This document shows positions 56,462-64,000 of a stretch of DNA of 64,000 bases, piece after piece. Under the pieces are notes generated by a model. The model saw only the letters and a list, made by a program, of their open reading frames with translations. It searched no databases and was not told the DNA's origin. This DNA comes from Streptomyces deccanensis. GTDB lineage: Bacteria > Actinomycetota > Actinomycetes > Streptomycetales > Streptomycetaceae. The stretch is from positions 7,874,001 through 7,938,000 of the forward strand of contig NZ_CP092431.1 in the NCBI RefSeq assembly GCF_022385335.1. The letters are read 5' to 3'. The first letter of the stretch is position 1, and every line of letters starts with the position of its first letter. Made by a program: the position numbers and the translations under genes.

Positions 56462-57982
56462 GTGAGCAGCACACTCTTCCGGACCAAGAAGGTCGAGCAG
56501 TCCATCCTTGATACCGAGGAGCCCGAGCACGCGCTCAAGAAATCCTTGTCCGCGCTGGATCTGACGGTCTTCGGCGTCGGTGTCATCATCGGCACCGGCA
56601 TCTTCGTCCTCACCGGCACGGTGGCCAAGAACAACGCCGGTCCCGCCGTGGCCCTCGCCTTCGTCGTGGCCGGCGTCGTCTGCGCGCTCGCCGCCCTCTG
56701 CTACGCGGAGTTCGCGTCCACGGTCCCGGTCGCCGGATCCGCGTACACCTTCAGCTATGCCTCCCTCGGGGAGCTGCCCGCCTGGATCATCGGCTGGGAC
56801 CTGGTGCTGGAGTTCGCGCTGGGGACGGCGGTGGTGGCCGTCGGCTGGTCCGGCTACATCCACTCGCTGATGGACAACGCGGGCTGGGACCTGCCCGCCG
56901 CGCTCGGCACGCGGGACGGGGCCGACGGCTTCGGCTTCGACATCCTCGCCGCCCTGCTCGTCCTGGTCCTCACCGCCATCCTGGTGGCCGGCACCAAGCT
57001 CTCCGCGCGGGTCACCTCGGTCGTCGTCGCCATCAAGGTGACGGTCGTCCTCACCGTGATCATCGCGGGCGCCTTCTTCGTCACCGCCGACAACTACGAC
57101 CCGTTCATCCCGAAGGCGCAGGAGGTGCCGGCGGGTGACAGCCTCCAGTCCCCGCTGATCCAGCTGATGTTCGGCTGGGCGCCCGCCAACTTCGGCGTGA
57201 TGGGCATCTTCACGGCCGCCTCCGTCGTCTTCTTCGCGTTCATCGGCTTCGACGTCGTCGCCACGGCCGCCGAGGAGACGCGGAACCCGCAGCGCGACAT
57301 GCCCCGCGGCATCCTCGGCTCCCTCCTGATCTGCACCACGCTGTACGTGGCGGTCTCGATCGTCGTCACCGGCATGCAGCACTACACCGACCTGTCCGTG
57401 ACCGCGCCGCTCGCCGACGCCTTCAAGGCCACCGGGCATCCGTGGTTCGCGGGCTTCATCAGCTTCGGCGCCGCCGTCGGTCTGACGACCGTGTGCATGA
57501 TCCTGCTGCTCGGCCAGACCCGGGTGTTCTTCGCGATGAGCCGCGACGGACTGCTGCCGCGTTTCTTCTCCCACGTCCACCCCCGGTTCAAGACCCCGCA
57601 CCGGCCGACCATCCTGCTCGGGGTGATCATCGCGATCGTCGCGGGCTTCACCCCGCTGAGCGAGCTGGCCGAACTGGTGAACATCGGCACGCTGTTCGCG
57701 TTCGTGGTCGTCGCGATCGGCGTCGTCATCCTCCGCCGGACCCGCCCCGACCTGCACCGGGCGTTCCGCACCCCGTGGGTGCCGCTCGTCCCGATCCTCT
57801 CGGTGTGCGCCTCGCTGTGGCTGATGCTCAACCTGCCCACCGAGACCTGGCTCCGCTTCGCCGCCTGGATGGCCCTCGGCATCGTCGTCTACTTCGTCTA
57901 CGGCCGCACACACAGCCGGCTCGCACGTCACGAGGAGACGCCGGCGGGCGAGGTCGGGGGGCCGGGACGCGGCACCCCCTGA
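56462..57982 (+). CDS. APC-family (cationic) amino-acid permease
   Basis: 506 aa, about 12-13 helices. The APC fold motif GVGVIIGTGIFVLTG is in helix 1, with FEFAS-like CYAEFASTVPVAGSAYTFSY following; VFFAFIGFDVVATAAEETRN is the helix-6 motif of the CAT (YfnA-type) subgroup. N-terminus with EHALKKSLSALDLTVFGV is normal for CAT transporters. The GTG at 56462 has GGGAGG upstream. Probable proton-coupled uptake of a basic or neutral amino acid. Confidence 0.92.
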   Translation: MSSTLFRTKKVEQSILDTEEPEHALKKSLSALDLTVFGVGVIIGTGIFVLTGTVAKNNAGPAVALAFVVAGVVCALAALCYAEFASTVPVAGSAYTFSYASLGELPAWIIGWDLVLEFALGTAVVAVGWSGYIHSLMDNAGWDLPAALGTRDGADGFGFDILAALLVLVLTAILVAGTKLSARVTSVVVAIKVTVVLTVIIAGAFFVTADNYDPFIPKAQEVPAGDSLQSPLIQLMFGWAPANFGVMGIFTAASVVFFAFIGFDVVATAAEETRNPQRDMPRGILGSLLICTTLYVAVSIVVTGMQHYTDLSVTAPLADAFKATGHPWFAGFISFGAAVGLTTVCMILLLGQTRVFFAMSRDGLLPRFFSHVHPRFKTPHRPTILLGVIIAIVAGFTPLSELAELVNIGTLFAFVVVAIGVVILRRTRPDLHRAFRTPWVPLVPILSVCASLWLMLNLPTETWLRFAAWMALGIVVYFVYGRTHSRLARHEETPAGEVGGPGRGTP

Positions 57983-58009
57983 CCCGGAGGGGAGAGCGAA
58001 TCAGGGCAC

Positions 58010-58040
58010 TTGACCTCAAGAGCAGTTGAGGTTCGAGACT
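58010..58040 (+). promoter_or_regulatory. SoxR box in the promoter spacer of the oxidoreductase gene
   Basis: CCTCAAGAGCAGTTGAGG (58014-58031) is a near-perfect SoxR operator (E. coli: CCTCAAGTTAACTTGAGG). It lies between TTGACC (58010-58015) and GAGACT (58035-58040) with a 19-base spacer, the stretched spacing used by MerR-family activators. Confidence 0.85.
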
Positions 58041-58096
58041 TCCCTGTGTCGGCCGTCCGGCTGATCTCCGTGACCGGTGAAGGTGAAGTGATCCCC

Positions 58097-59011
58097 GTGA
58101 AGGCAGCGGCGTTGTACTCGTTCGGCGGGCCCGAGGTCCTGACGCTCACCGATCTCGACGAGCCCCACGCCGGCCCGGGCCAGGTGCGTGTGCGCGTGAA
58201 GGCGGCCGGTGTCCAGCACTTCGACGCCGGCATCCGGCAGGGGTGGGCGCCCCCCTCCGTCGACCTCGGCTTCCCGGTCGTCCCCGGCAACGAGTTCGCC
58301 GGGGTCGTCGACCGGGTGGGTGAGGGCGTCACCGGCTTACCCGAGGGTTCCGAGGTCCTCGGGTACACGACGCTCGGCTCCTACGCCGAGTACGTCGTGG
58401 CACCCGCCGACCAGATCGTGCACAAGCCGGCCGGCATGCCCTGGGACATCGCCGGCGGGTTCTCCGCCAACGGCCAGGGCGCCCATCTGTGCCTGCGGGA
58501 GATGAAGGTGGGGCCCGGCGACACGGTGCTGATCCACGCGGCGGCCGGCGCCCTCGGCACGTTCGCGGTCCAACTGGCCCTGGCCTGGGGCGCCGACACC
58601 GTCATCGGCACCGCGAGCGAAGCCAACCACGATTACCTGCGGTCCATCGGCGCCGTCCCCGTGACCTACGGGGAGGGGCTCGTCGAGCGGGTCAGGGCCC
58701 TCGCTCCTGACGGCGTGGACGCCGCGATGGACAACGCCGGCCCCGAGGCCCTCCGTGCCTCCGTCGAGTTGGTCAAGGACAAGAACCGCATCCGGACCAT
58801 GATCTCCGACGAGGCCGCAGAGGAGCTCGGTGTGCCGGCTCTGGGTCCCGGCCGGTCGGTCGAGCGACTGTTGGAACTCATCGAGATCTACGAGCAGGGC
58901 AAGATTCGCCTGCACATCCGCAATGCCTATCCGCTAGACCGGGCCGCCGACGCGCACCGGGACCTGGAGAGCGGCCACGGGCACGGAAAGCTCGTTCTCA
59001 CCGTCGACTGA
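58097..59011 (+). CDS. Zinc-independent alcohol dehydrogenase / quinone oxidoreductase, SoxR target
   Basis: 304-aa MDR-superfamily NADPH:quinone-oxidoreductase-like enzyme. N-terminal GroES-like domain (LTLTDLDEPHAGPGQVRVRV, VVPGNEFAGVVDRVGEGV) and Rossmann domain (HAAAGALGTFAVQLALAWGA). The catalytic-zinc ligands of true alcohol dehydrogenases are absent. The GTG at 58097 starts MKAAALYSFGGPEVL, the canonical N-terminus; a longer frame would run through the promoter. In S. coelicolor a similar oxidoreductase is one of the few SoxR-regulon members, responding to redox-active antibiotics. It is followed after 52 bases by an MFS exporter gene, likely co-transcribed. Confidence 0.9.
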   Translation: MKAAALYSFGGPEVLTLTDLDEPHAGPGQVRVRVKAAGVQHFDAGIRQGWAPPSVDLGFPVVPGNEFAGVVDRVGEGVTGLPEGSEVLGYTTLGSYAEYVVAPADQIVHKPAGMPWDIAGGFSANGQGAHLCLREMKVGPGDTVLIHAAAGALGTFAVQLALAWGADTVIGTASEANHDYLRSIGAVPVTYGEGLVERVRALAPDGVDAAMDNAGPEALRASVELVKDKNRIRTMISDEAAEELGVPALGPGRSVERLLELIEIYEQGKIRLHIRNAYPLDRAADAHRDLESGHGHGKLVLTVD

Positions 59012-59063
59012 CGCCCCTTCGTCCCGCGCGACCGTGACCCCACGGAAAGGAATGCAAGACACC

Positions 59064-60497
59064 ATGGCGCCGGAACTCACCTCGAAGGGCGTCGCCACGG
59101 CACGGAAGGAAGCCGGTCTGACGGCGCTCGGGTGCGTCGTCGTGCTGGGAACCGTCGTGGCCGCGATCGACGGCACCCTCATGGTCGTGGCCATCGACGC
59201 GATCGGCACGGAATTCTCGGCGTCGGCACAGGCCGTGCAATGGGTCACCGGCGCCTATCTCCTGGCCACCTGCGCGGCCATCCCGGTCTCCGGACACGCG
59301 GTCGACCGGTTCGGCGCCAGGAGGGTATGGCTCTGGTCGCTGCTCGCCTTTCTGGCGTCCGTGGTGCTGTGCGGTCTCGCCTGGTCGCCCGCGAGTCTCA
59401 TTTTCTTCCGGGTGCTCCAGGGGTTCTCCGGCGGCCTGATCGGGACGGTCGCCACGGTCGTACTGACCCGTGCGGCCGGACCGGAGCGGGCCGGCCGGGC
59501 GTTCAGCGCCATCGCCGTGCCCTCCACGCTCGCGCCGGTCCTCGGCCCCATCGCGGGCGGCGCGGTCATCGACGCGGCCAGTTGGAGATGGCTCTACTTC
59601 GGGCAGCTGCCCCTGCTCCTCATCGCCCTGGGCGCCGCCGTCGTCGTGCTGCCGCGGGACATCGGGGACCGCGCCGCGCGCCTCGACGTGAAGGGGCTGT
59701 TCCTCGTCACCCCCGGTCTCGCCGCGCTCGTGTACGGCCTCGCCGAGATCGCCGGCGCCGAGGGGTCCACCGGCGCCCTCGGCGTCGCCATGGACGCGGG
59801 GCTCGTGCTCCTGGGGGTCCTTCTCACGGCCGCGTATGCCGGACACGCCCTGCGGAACCGGGAGCGAGCCCTGATCGATCTGACCCTCTTCGGCAACAGA
59901 GGATTCTCGATCGCCGTCGTGCTCATCTTCGTCGTGGGGTTCCTGCTGTACGGCCTGCTCTTCCTCGTCCCCCTCTACTACCAGCAGATCGTCGGCCTCA
60001 GTGCGACGGCCGCCGGTACGCTCCTCGCGCCCCAGGGCGCCGGTATGGGGGTGGCGGCGCTCTTCATCGGCTCGCTGACCGATCGGTTCGGCGCCCGGCC
60101 GATGGTGCTGTGGGGTCTGGTGCTCACCACCGTGGGCACCCTTCCCTTCGCCCTCTCCGGCACGCGCCCCGACGACCTGCTGCTCGGCGCGGCGCTGGTG
60201 CTGCGCGGCGCGGGTCTCGCCTCCATCTCCATCCCGTTGGCGGCCGCCCTCTACAAGAGCGATCTGCCGCGCGAGGCGATCCCGCACATCACCACGATCA
60301 GCGCCGTCGCGCAGCGCGTCGGGGGCGCGTTGGGCGGGGCCATGGCCGCGGTGAGTCTGCAACTGCTGTCGGAGTCGGGCGAGGAGTTCGACGGATCCGC
60401 GTTCACCGCCACGTTCTGGTGGATGACCGCCCTCCTCCTCGTGCCCTTCGCGCTCGCCCTGCTGCTGCCTCGCGGGGCCGCGCACCAGCGCGGTTGA
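59064..60497 (+). CDS. MFS drug exporter (DHA2/EmrB-like)
   Basis: 477 aa with about 14 helices. Motif in helix 1 (VVLGTVVAAIDGTLMVVAID) matches the D1 'LDxTVVNVALP' signature of DHA2 proteins; motif A is SGHAVDRFGARRVWLW; motif C-like VLGPIAGGAVIDAASWRWLY. Probable proton-driven efflux of drugs or endogenous metabolites. Start taken at the ATG at 59064; an ATG at 59052 is in frame but touches the ribosome site. It shares the SoxR-box promoter with the preceding oxidoreductase by position. Confidence 0.9.
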   Translation: MAPELTSKGVATARKEAGLTALGCVVVLGTVVAAIDGTLMVVAIDAIGTEFSASAQAVQWVTGAYLLATCAAIPVSGHAVDRFGARRVWLWSLLAFLASVVLCGLAWSPASLIFFRVLQGFSGGLIGTVATVVLTRAAGPERAGRAFSAIAVPSTLAPVLGPIAGGAVIDAASWRWLYFGQLPLLLIALGAAVVVLPRDIGDRAARLDVKGLFLVTPGLAALVYGLAEIAGAEGSTGALGVAMDAGLVLLGVLLTAAYAGHALRNRERALIDLTLFGNRGFSIAVVLIFVVGFLLYGLLFLVPLYYQQIVGLSATAAGTLLAPQGAGMGVAALFIGSLTDRFGARPMVLWGLVLTTVGTLPFALSGTRPDDLLLGAALVLRGAGLASISIPLAAALYKSDLPREAIPHITTISAVAQRVGGALGGAMAAVSLQLLSESGEEFDGSAFTATFWWMTALLLVPFALALLLPRGAAHQRG

Positions 60498-60507
60498 GGC
60501 CGGCCGC

Positions 60508-60549
60508 CGGACGGTGCGCGGCAGTTCACGAACTGCCGCGCACCGTCCG
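60508..60549. terminator. Bidirectional terminator, 19-bp stem
   Basis: CGGACGGTGCGCGGCAGTT, loop CACG, AACTGCCGCGCACCGTCCG. It overlaps the last codons of the convergent small gene that ends at 60526. Confidence 0.87.
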
Positions 60550-60900
60550 TGGTCCGGTCACCTCGGCGCCCAACTCGCCCACCCTGCGCCGTAGTTCACG
60601 GTCGGCGGTGACCACGAGGCAGGGGCGGTCGGGAGCCTCCTCGGTGACGAGTTCCACGATGCGGTCGTCACCGCTGCGGGGTGCGGGCTCGACCCGTACG
60701 CCGGGGACCGGCTCCACGCCCCGGGCCGCGCCCTCGACCACCATCACCAGCTCGACGGGCCCGTCGAGGCCGGGGACCCCGTCGCGGGCCAGGCGGTCGC
60801 GCAGGCGTTCCGCCGCGCCGCGCCGGTCGCGCCACCAGCCGTCGGGGACGGAGCCGATGACGTTGGCGGCGTCGACGATCACGAGCAGGGGAGCGTCCAT
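60526..60900 (-). CDS. NYN/PIN-like (YacP-type) small protein
   Basis: 124 aa. It has the nuclease-like Asp-rich pattern: VIVDAANVIGS at the N-terminus (D-A-A-N, the NYN signature), SGDDRIVELV in the middle and VVTADRELRRRVGELG near the end, spaced like the acidic cluster of PIN/NYN ribonucleases. RNA cleavage is expected of the family but not proven here. The ATG at 60900 begins MDAPLLVIVDAAN. Confidence 0.85.
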   Translation of the reverse strand: MDAPLLVIVDAANVIGSVPDGWWRDRRGAAERLRDRLARDGVPGLDGPVELVMVVEGAARGVEPVPGVRVEPAPRSGDDRIVELVTEEAPDRPCLVVTADRELRRRVGELGAEVTGPRTVRGSS

Positions 60901-61057
60901 GGGGGACAGGGTCGCACGCCGGGCGGTCCGGCCCGGTGGTCCCGCCGGGTGGGTGAAACGTTCATCTTATGATGGGGCCCGCTCGGCCTTCCGTGTCCCG
61001 TGCGCGGAGGCGGGCGGGGAGCCGCGCCGAGCACCAGCGGAAAGGGCAGGTCACGTC

Positions 61058-62179
61058 ATGCGGACCAGATCCGGGCGCACCGCGGCTCAGGGGGCGGCGG
61101 CCGGCAGCGCGGCGGACGGCGGGAGCGGGCGGCACCGGGCCGAGACCACGCTCGCCGGCTCCTGGCTCGTCCTCGGCAAGGACGGCAGGCTCACCGCGTA
61201 CGCCCGCGCGCGTGCGGGCCTGTTGCGCTGGACGCAGACGCGGCCCGGCGGCGCCGAGTGGGCCGGTCCGGACCTCTTCCCCGTGGCGGGGCTGACCGAC
61301 CTCCACGTCGTGCAGGGCGCGAACACCTATGTGCACTTCCTCGGCCGCCGTGAGGTCGCCAAGGGCGACGGCCCGCCCGCCGTGGACGTCGTGCACGCCA
61401 TCCAGTACCAGACCGGCCGACCGGTCACCGAGTGGCGTTCGCTGGGCAATCCGCACAAGGACGCCACCAAGGCGGCGCGCTTCGGGATGCCCGTCGGCGC
61501 GGTGAGCGCCGGCGGAAACGTGCATGTCTTCGCGCGCAACGCCGGGGGCGGCGTGATGCTGCGCCGGGAGCTGGCGGGCGGCAAGTGGAGCGCGTGGACC
61601 GACCTCAAGGGCAGCCTGGTGCGGGACCCGGTGGCCGTGGTCGCGTACGCGTCCGGGCGCGTCGAGGCACTGGTCGGTGGTCAGGACCTCATCATGCGCT
61701 GGACGCAGGAGAAGCCCGACGGGGCCTTCGCCCAGGAGCCCACCGTCCCGTTGTCGGTGGCCCGCGGCAGCGCGGTGGGTCTGGAGACCGCGCCGGACCG
61801 GGCGACGTACTACTGGACCGACCCGGCGACCGGTGGCGTCGTCGCCCATCGGCCGGGCGGCGGGGTGATCCCGCTGGGCGGGGCTCCGACGGAGGGCCCG
61901 GTGGCCGTGCTGCGGGTGCCGCTCGACGGGTACGACTGCACGGTGCTGGCCCGTCGCGACGTCGAGGGACGGGTCCTGCTGGCCGCCTGCGGCACCGAGA
62001 ACGAGCAGGCCGGGGTGTGGTGGTCGCCGACCCGTGAGCGCTGCGTGGGGACGCCGGCGTTGGCCCGTGACGCGTACGGGCGGGTCGTGCTCGGGGTGAT
62101 CGACGCGGGGGGCGCGTTGCGCGTGGCCCGGCAGAACGACGAGGCGGGACTGGCGTTGGCGCCGGCGGTCGCTGTCTGA
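61058..62179 (+). CDS. Predicted beta-propeller protein (PLL/tectonin-like), function unknown
   Basis: 373 aa. Repeated ~45-residue units contain W-[ST]-x-W-like and 'G--V-VFARN' strands (LLRWTQTRPGGAEWAGPDLF; VHVFARNAGGGVMLRRELAG; SAWTDLKGSLVRDPVAVVAY; LIMRWTQEKPDG; YYWTDPATGGVVAHRPGGG), as in sialidase-fold or PLL-like propellers that bind sugars. No signal peptide is visible after a 30-residue low-complexity N-terminus, so it seems intracellular. TATGAT at 60967-60972 is a near-consensus -10. The ATG at 61058 has AAAGGGCAGG upstream. Conserved in Streptomyces as far as I can tell; no function assigned. Confidence 0.72.
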   Translation: MRTRSGRTAAQGAAAGSAADGGSGRHRAETTLAGSWLVLGKDGRLTAYARARAGLLRWTQTRPGGAEWAGPDLFPVAGLTDLHVVQGANTYVHFLGRREVAKGDGPPAVDVVHAIQYQTGRPVTEWRSLGNPHKDATKAARFGMPVGAVSAGGNVHVFARNAGGGVMLRRELAGGKWSAWTDLKGSLVRDPVAVVAYASGRVEALVGGQDLIMRWTQEKPDGAFAQEPTVPLSVARGSAVGLETAPDRATYYWTDPATGGVVAHRPGGGVIPLGGAPTEGPVAVLRVPLDGYDCTVLARRDVEGRVLLAACGTENEQAGVWWSPTRERCVGTPALARDAYGRVVLGVIDAGGALRVARQNDEAGLALAPAVAV

Positions 62180-62220
62180 CGGTGCGTGTGCGCCTGCGCG
62201 TCTGCCGGGGCGACCACGTC

Positions 62221-62254
62221 AAGAGGGCCCCCGCCCGCAGGCGGAGGCCCTCTT
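62221..62254. terminator. Terminator between propeller gene and fadB-type gene
   Basis: AAGAGGGCC and GGCCCTCTT arms enclose an inner CCGCC/GGCGG stem. Convergent position suits both genes. Confidence 0.83.
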
Positions 62255-62267
62255 GAGGTTCATACGG

Positions 62268-64000
62268 TCACGCGGGGACCGAAGCCACCCCGGCCTCCAG
62301 GAACTTCTTGCCGTTGACGCGCTCGCTGACACCCTCGCGGTCCAGGTACGGCGTGATGCCGCCCAGGTGGAAGGGCCAGCCGGCGCCCGTGATCAGGCAG
62401 AGGTCGATGTCCTGTGCCTCGGCGACCACACCCTCGTCGAGCATGAGCCCGATCTCCTGGGCGACGGCGTCGAGCACCCGGGCCCGCACCTGCTCCTCGG
62501 ACAGGACGGAGTCGCCCTGCTTGAGGAGCGCGGCGACCTCGGGGTCCAGCTCCGGCTTGCCGGAGTCGTAGACGTAGAAGCCGCGCTTGCCGGCCTTGAC
62601 GACCGCGGCGAGGTTCTCGGAGACGGTGAAGCGGTCCGGGAAGGCCCGGTTGAGGGTCTCCGAGACGTGCAGACCGATCGCGGGACCGACCAGCTCCAGC
62701 AGGACGAGGGGAGACATCGGCAGGCCCAGGGGCTCCACCGCCTTCTCCGCGACCTCGACCGGCGTGCCCTCGTCGATGACGTTCTGGATCTCGCCCATGA
62801 AGCGGGTGAGGATGCGGTTGACGACGAACGCCGGGGCGTCCTTCACCAGCACCGCGGTCTTCTTCAGCTTCTTGGCGACGGCGAAGGCCGTGGCCAGCGA
62901 GGCGTCGTCGGTCTGCTCGCCCCGGACGATCTCCAGCAGCGGCAGGATCGCGACCGGGTTGAAGAAGTGGAAGCCCACGACCCGCTCGGGGTTCTTCAGC
63001 TTCGACGCCATCTCGGTCACCGACAGCGAGGAGGTGTTGGTGGCGAGGATCGCGTGCGCCGGGGCGACCGCCTCGACCTCCGCGAACACCTGCTGCTTGA
63101 CGCCGATCTCCTCGAAGACGGCCTCGATGACGAAGTCGGCGTCGGAGAAGCCCTCAGCCTTGTCCAACACACCGGTGACCAGCGCCTTGAGGCGGTTGGC
63201 CTTGTCCTGGTTGATCCGGCCCTTGAGCAGCAGCTTGTCGATCTCGGCGTGGACGTAGCCCACACCCTTGTCGACGCGCTCCTGGTCGATGTCGGTCAGT
63301 ACGACCGGCACCTCCAGGCGACGCAGGAAGAGCAGCGCGAGCTGGGAGGCCATCAGACCGGCGCCGACGACGCCGACCTTGGTGACCGGGCGGGCCAGGT
63401 TCTTGTCCGGGGCACCGGCGGGGCGCTTGCCGCGCTTCTGCACCAGGTTGAAGGCGTAGATCCCGGCACGCAGCTCGCCACCCATGATCAGGTCGGCGAG
63501 GGCGACGTCCTCGGCGTCGAAGCCCTGCTGGAGGTCGCCGTTCTTCGAGGCGGCGATGATGTCCAGCGCGCGGTAGGCGGCCGGGGCCGCGCCGTGCACC
63601 TTGCTGTCGGCGATGAACCGGCCCTTGGCGACGGCCTGGTCCCAGGCCTCACCGCGGTCGATCACCGGGCGGTCGACGACGATCTCGCCCTTGAGGACGG
63701 ACGCCGTCCAGAGCAGCGACTGCTCCAGGAAGTCGGCGCCCTCGAAGAGCGCGTCGGCGATCCCGAGCTCGTAGACCTGCTTGCCCTTGAGCTGCTTGTT
63801 CTGGTTGAGGCTGTTCTCGATGATCACCGAGACGGCCTTGTCCGCACCGATCAGGTTGGGCAGGATCGTGCAGCCGCCCCAGCCCGGGACCAGGCCCAGG
63901 AAGACCTCGGGGAGCGAGAACGCCGGGAGGGCCGCGGAGACGGTCCGGTAGGAGCAGTGCAGACCGACCTCGACGCCACCGCCCATCGCGGCACCGTTGT
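62268..64000 (-). CDS. FadB-type trifunctional/bifunctional fatty-acid oxidation protein (N-terminus cut)
   Basis: About 577 codons are present; the first ~130 residues lie beyond the right edge. Remaining order: end of the enoyl-CoA hydratase (crotonase) domain (NGAAMGGGVEVGLHCSYR and PEVFLGLVPGWGGC), then NAD-binding 3-hydroxyacyl-CoA dehydrogenase (VGVVGAGLMASQLALLFL) and its catalytic His in VGFHFFNPVAILP, then two C-terminal helical domains with NRIL and PLGLPMSPLVLLELVGPAIG. It catalyses hydration and oxidation of enoyl-CoA in beta-oxidation. The thiolase partner is expected just outside on the right. Confidence 0.95.
   Translation of the reverse strand, partial: NGAAMGGGVEVGLHCSYRTVSAALPAFSLPEVFLGLVPGWGGCTILPNLIGADKAVSVIIENSLNQNKQLKGKQVYELGIADALFEGADFLEQSLLWTASVLKGEIVVDRPVIDRGEAWDQAVAKGRFIADSKVHGAAPAAYRALDIIAASKNGDLQQGFDAEDVALADLIMGGELRAGIYAFNLVQKRGKRPAGAPDKNLARPVTKVGVVGAGLMASQLALLFLRRLEVPVVLTDIDQERVDKGVGYVHAEIDKLLLKGRINQDKANRLKALVTGVLDKAEGFSDADFVIEAVFEEIGVKQQVFAEVEAVAPAHAILATNTSSLSVTEMASKLKNPERVVGFHFFNPVAILPLLEIVRGEQTDDASLATAFAVAKKLKKTAVLVKDAPAFVVNRILTRFMGEIQNVIDEGTPVEVAEKAVEPLGLPMSPLVLLELVGPAIGLHVSETLNRAFPDRFTVSENLAAVVKAGKRGFYVYDSGKPELDPEVAALLKQGDSVLSEEQVRARVLDAVAQEIGLMLDEGVVAEAQDIDLCLITGAGWPFHLGGITPYLDREGVSERVNGKKFLEAGVASVPA

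Overview
The window is chromosomal DNA from a Streptomyces or a very close relative. It is about 70% GC with strong third-position G/C bias, many GTG starts, Tat- and lipobox-type signal peptides, and many secreted glycosidases. From about 25.5 kb to the right end, gene order (HTH-MurA paralogue, aconitase, ngcEFG, a ROK regulator, xylFGH, dxs, amino-acid permease, fadB-type gene) resembles what I recall of S. coelicolor around SCO5998-SCO6026. That comparison is from memory, not from a search.

Layout. 1-3.8 kb: methylmalonyl-CoA mutase pair on the minus strand, large subunit cut by the window edge, with a probable leaderless start on the small subunit. 4.0-9.6 kb: an orphan CopZ-like copper chaperone, a decayed NfeD/flotillin locus, a KefB-type antiporter, a PucR-type regulator with a long pentapeptide-repeat N-terminus, and an orphan Tat-exported binding protein. 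9.7-20.4 kb: a carbohydrate island with a large secreted GH-A clan glycosidase, a divergent LacI repressor, a sugar ABC transporter (binding protein and two permeases) and an intracellular-type glycosidase. Three identical 12-bp palindromes (CGAACCGGTTCG) sit on the divergent promoters. The island ends in an orphaned signal-peptide fragment. 20.4-25.5 kb: a module with 5-dehydro-4-deoxyglucarate dehydratase, a LysR regulator and a tripartite tricarboxylate-type transporter (TctCBA), probably for sugar acids.

25.5-41 kb: HTH-MurA fusion, a DUF4236-like small protein, two VOC proteins, an APH-family kinase, aconitase (with a MarR/TamR-like palindrome and an iron-box-like sequence upstream), a regulator paired with a large secreted subtilase, a decayed response regulator, two small conserved proteins, and a cellulose-type LPMO (AA10-CBM2) with a perfect CebR-type operator. 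41-54 kb: a secreted GH92 alpha-mannosidase bracketed by two identical GACAACGTTGTC palindromes, the GlcNAc/chitobiose importer ngcEFG, the ROK regulator and the xylose importer xylFGH. In both importers the binding-protein gene is followed by a strong hairpin before the next gene, as expected if the binding protein is made in excess.

54-64 kb: dxs, an APC-family amino-acid permease, a SoxR-box-controlled quinone oxidoreductase/MFS exporter pair, a NYN/PIN-like small protein, a predicted beta-propeller protein, and a FadB-type fatty-acid oxidation protein cut by the right edge. The main theme is polysaccharide and sugar catabolism under several local repressors, set in core metabolism. I see no tRNA, rRNA, CRISPR array, insertion sequence or prophage. 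I did not find a clearly new multi-gene system. The most informative observations are regulatory sites, gene fossils and one probable module insertion.
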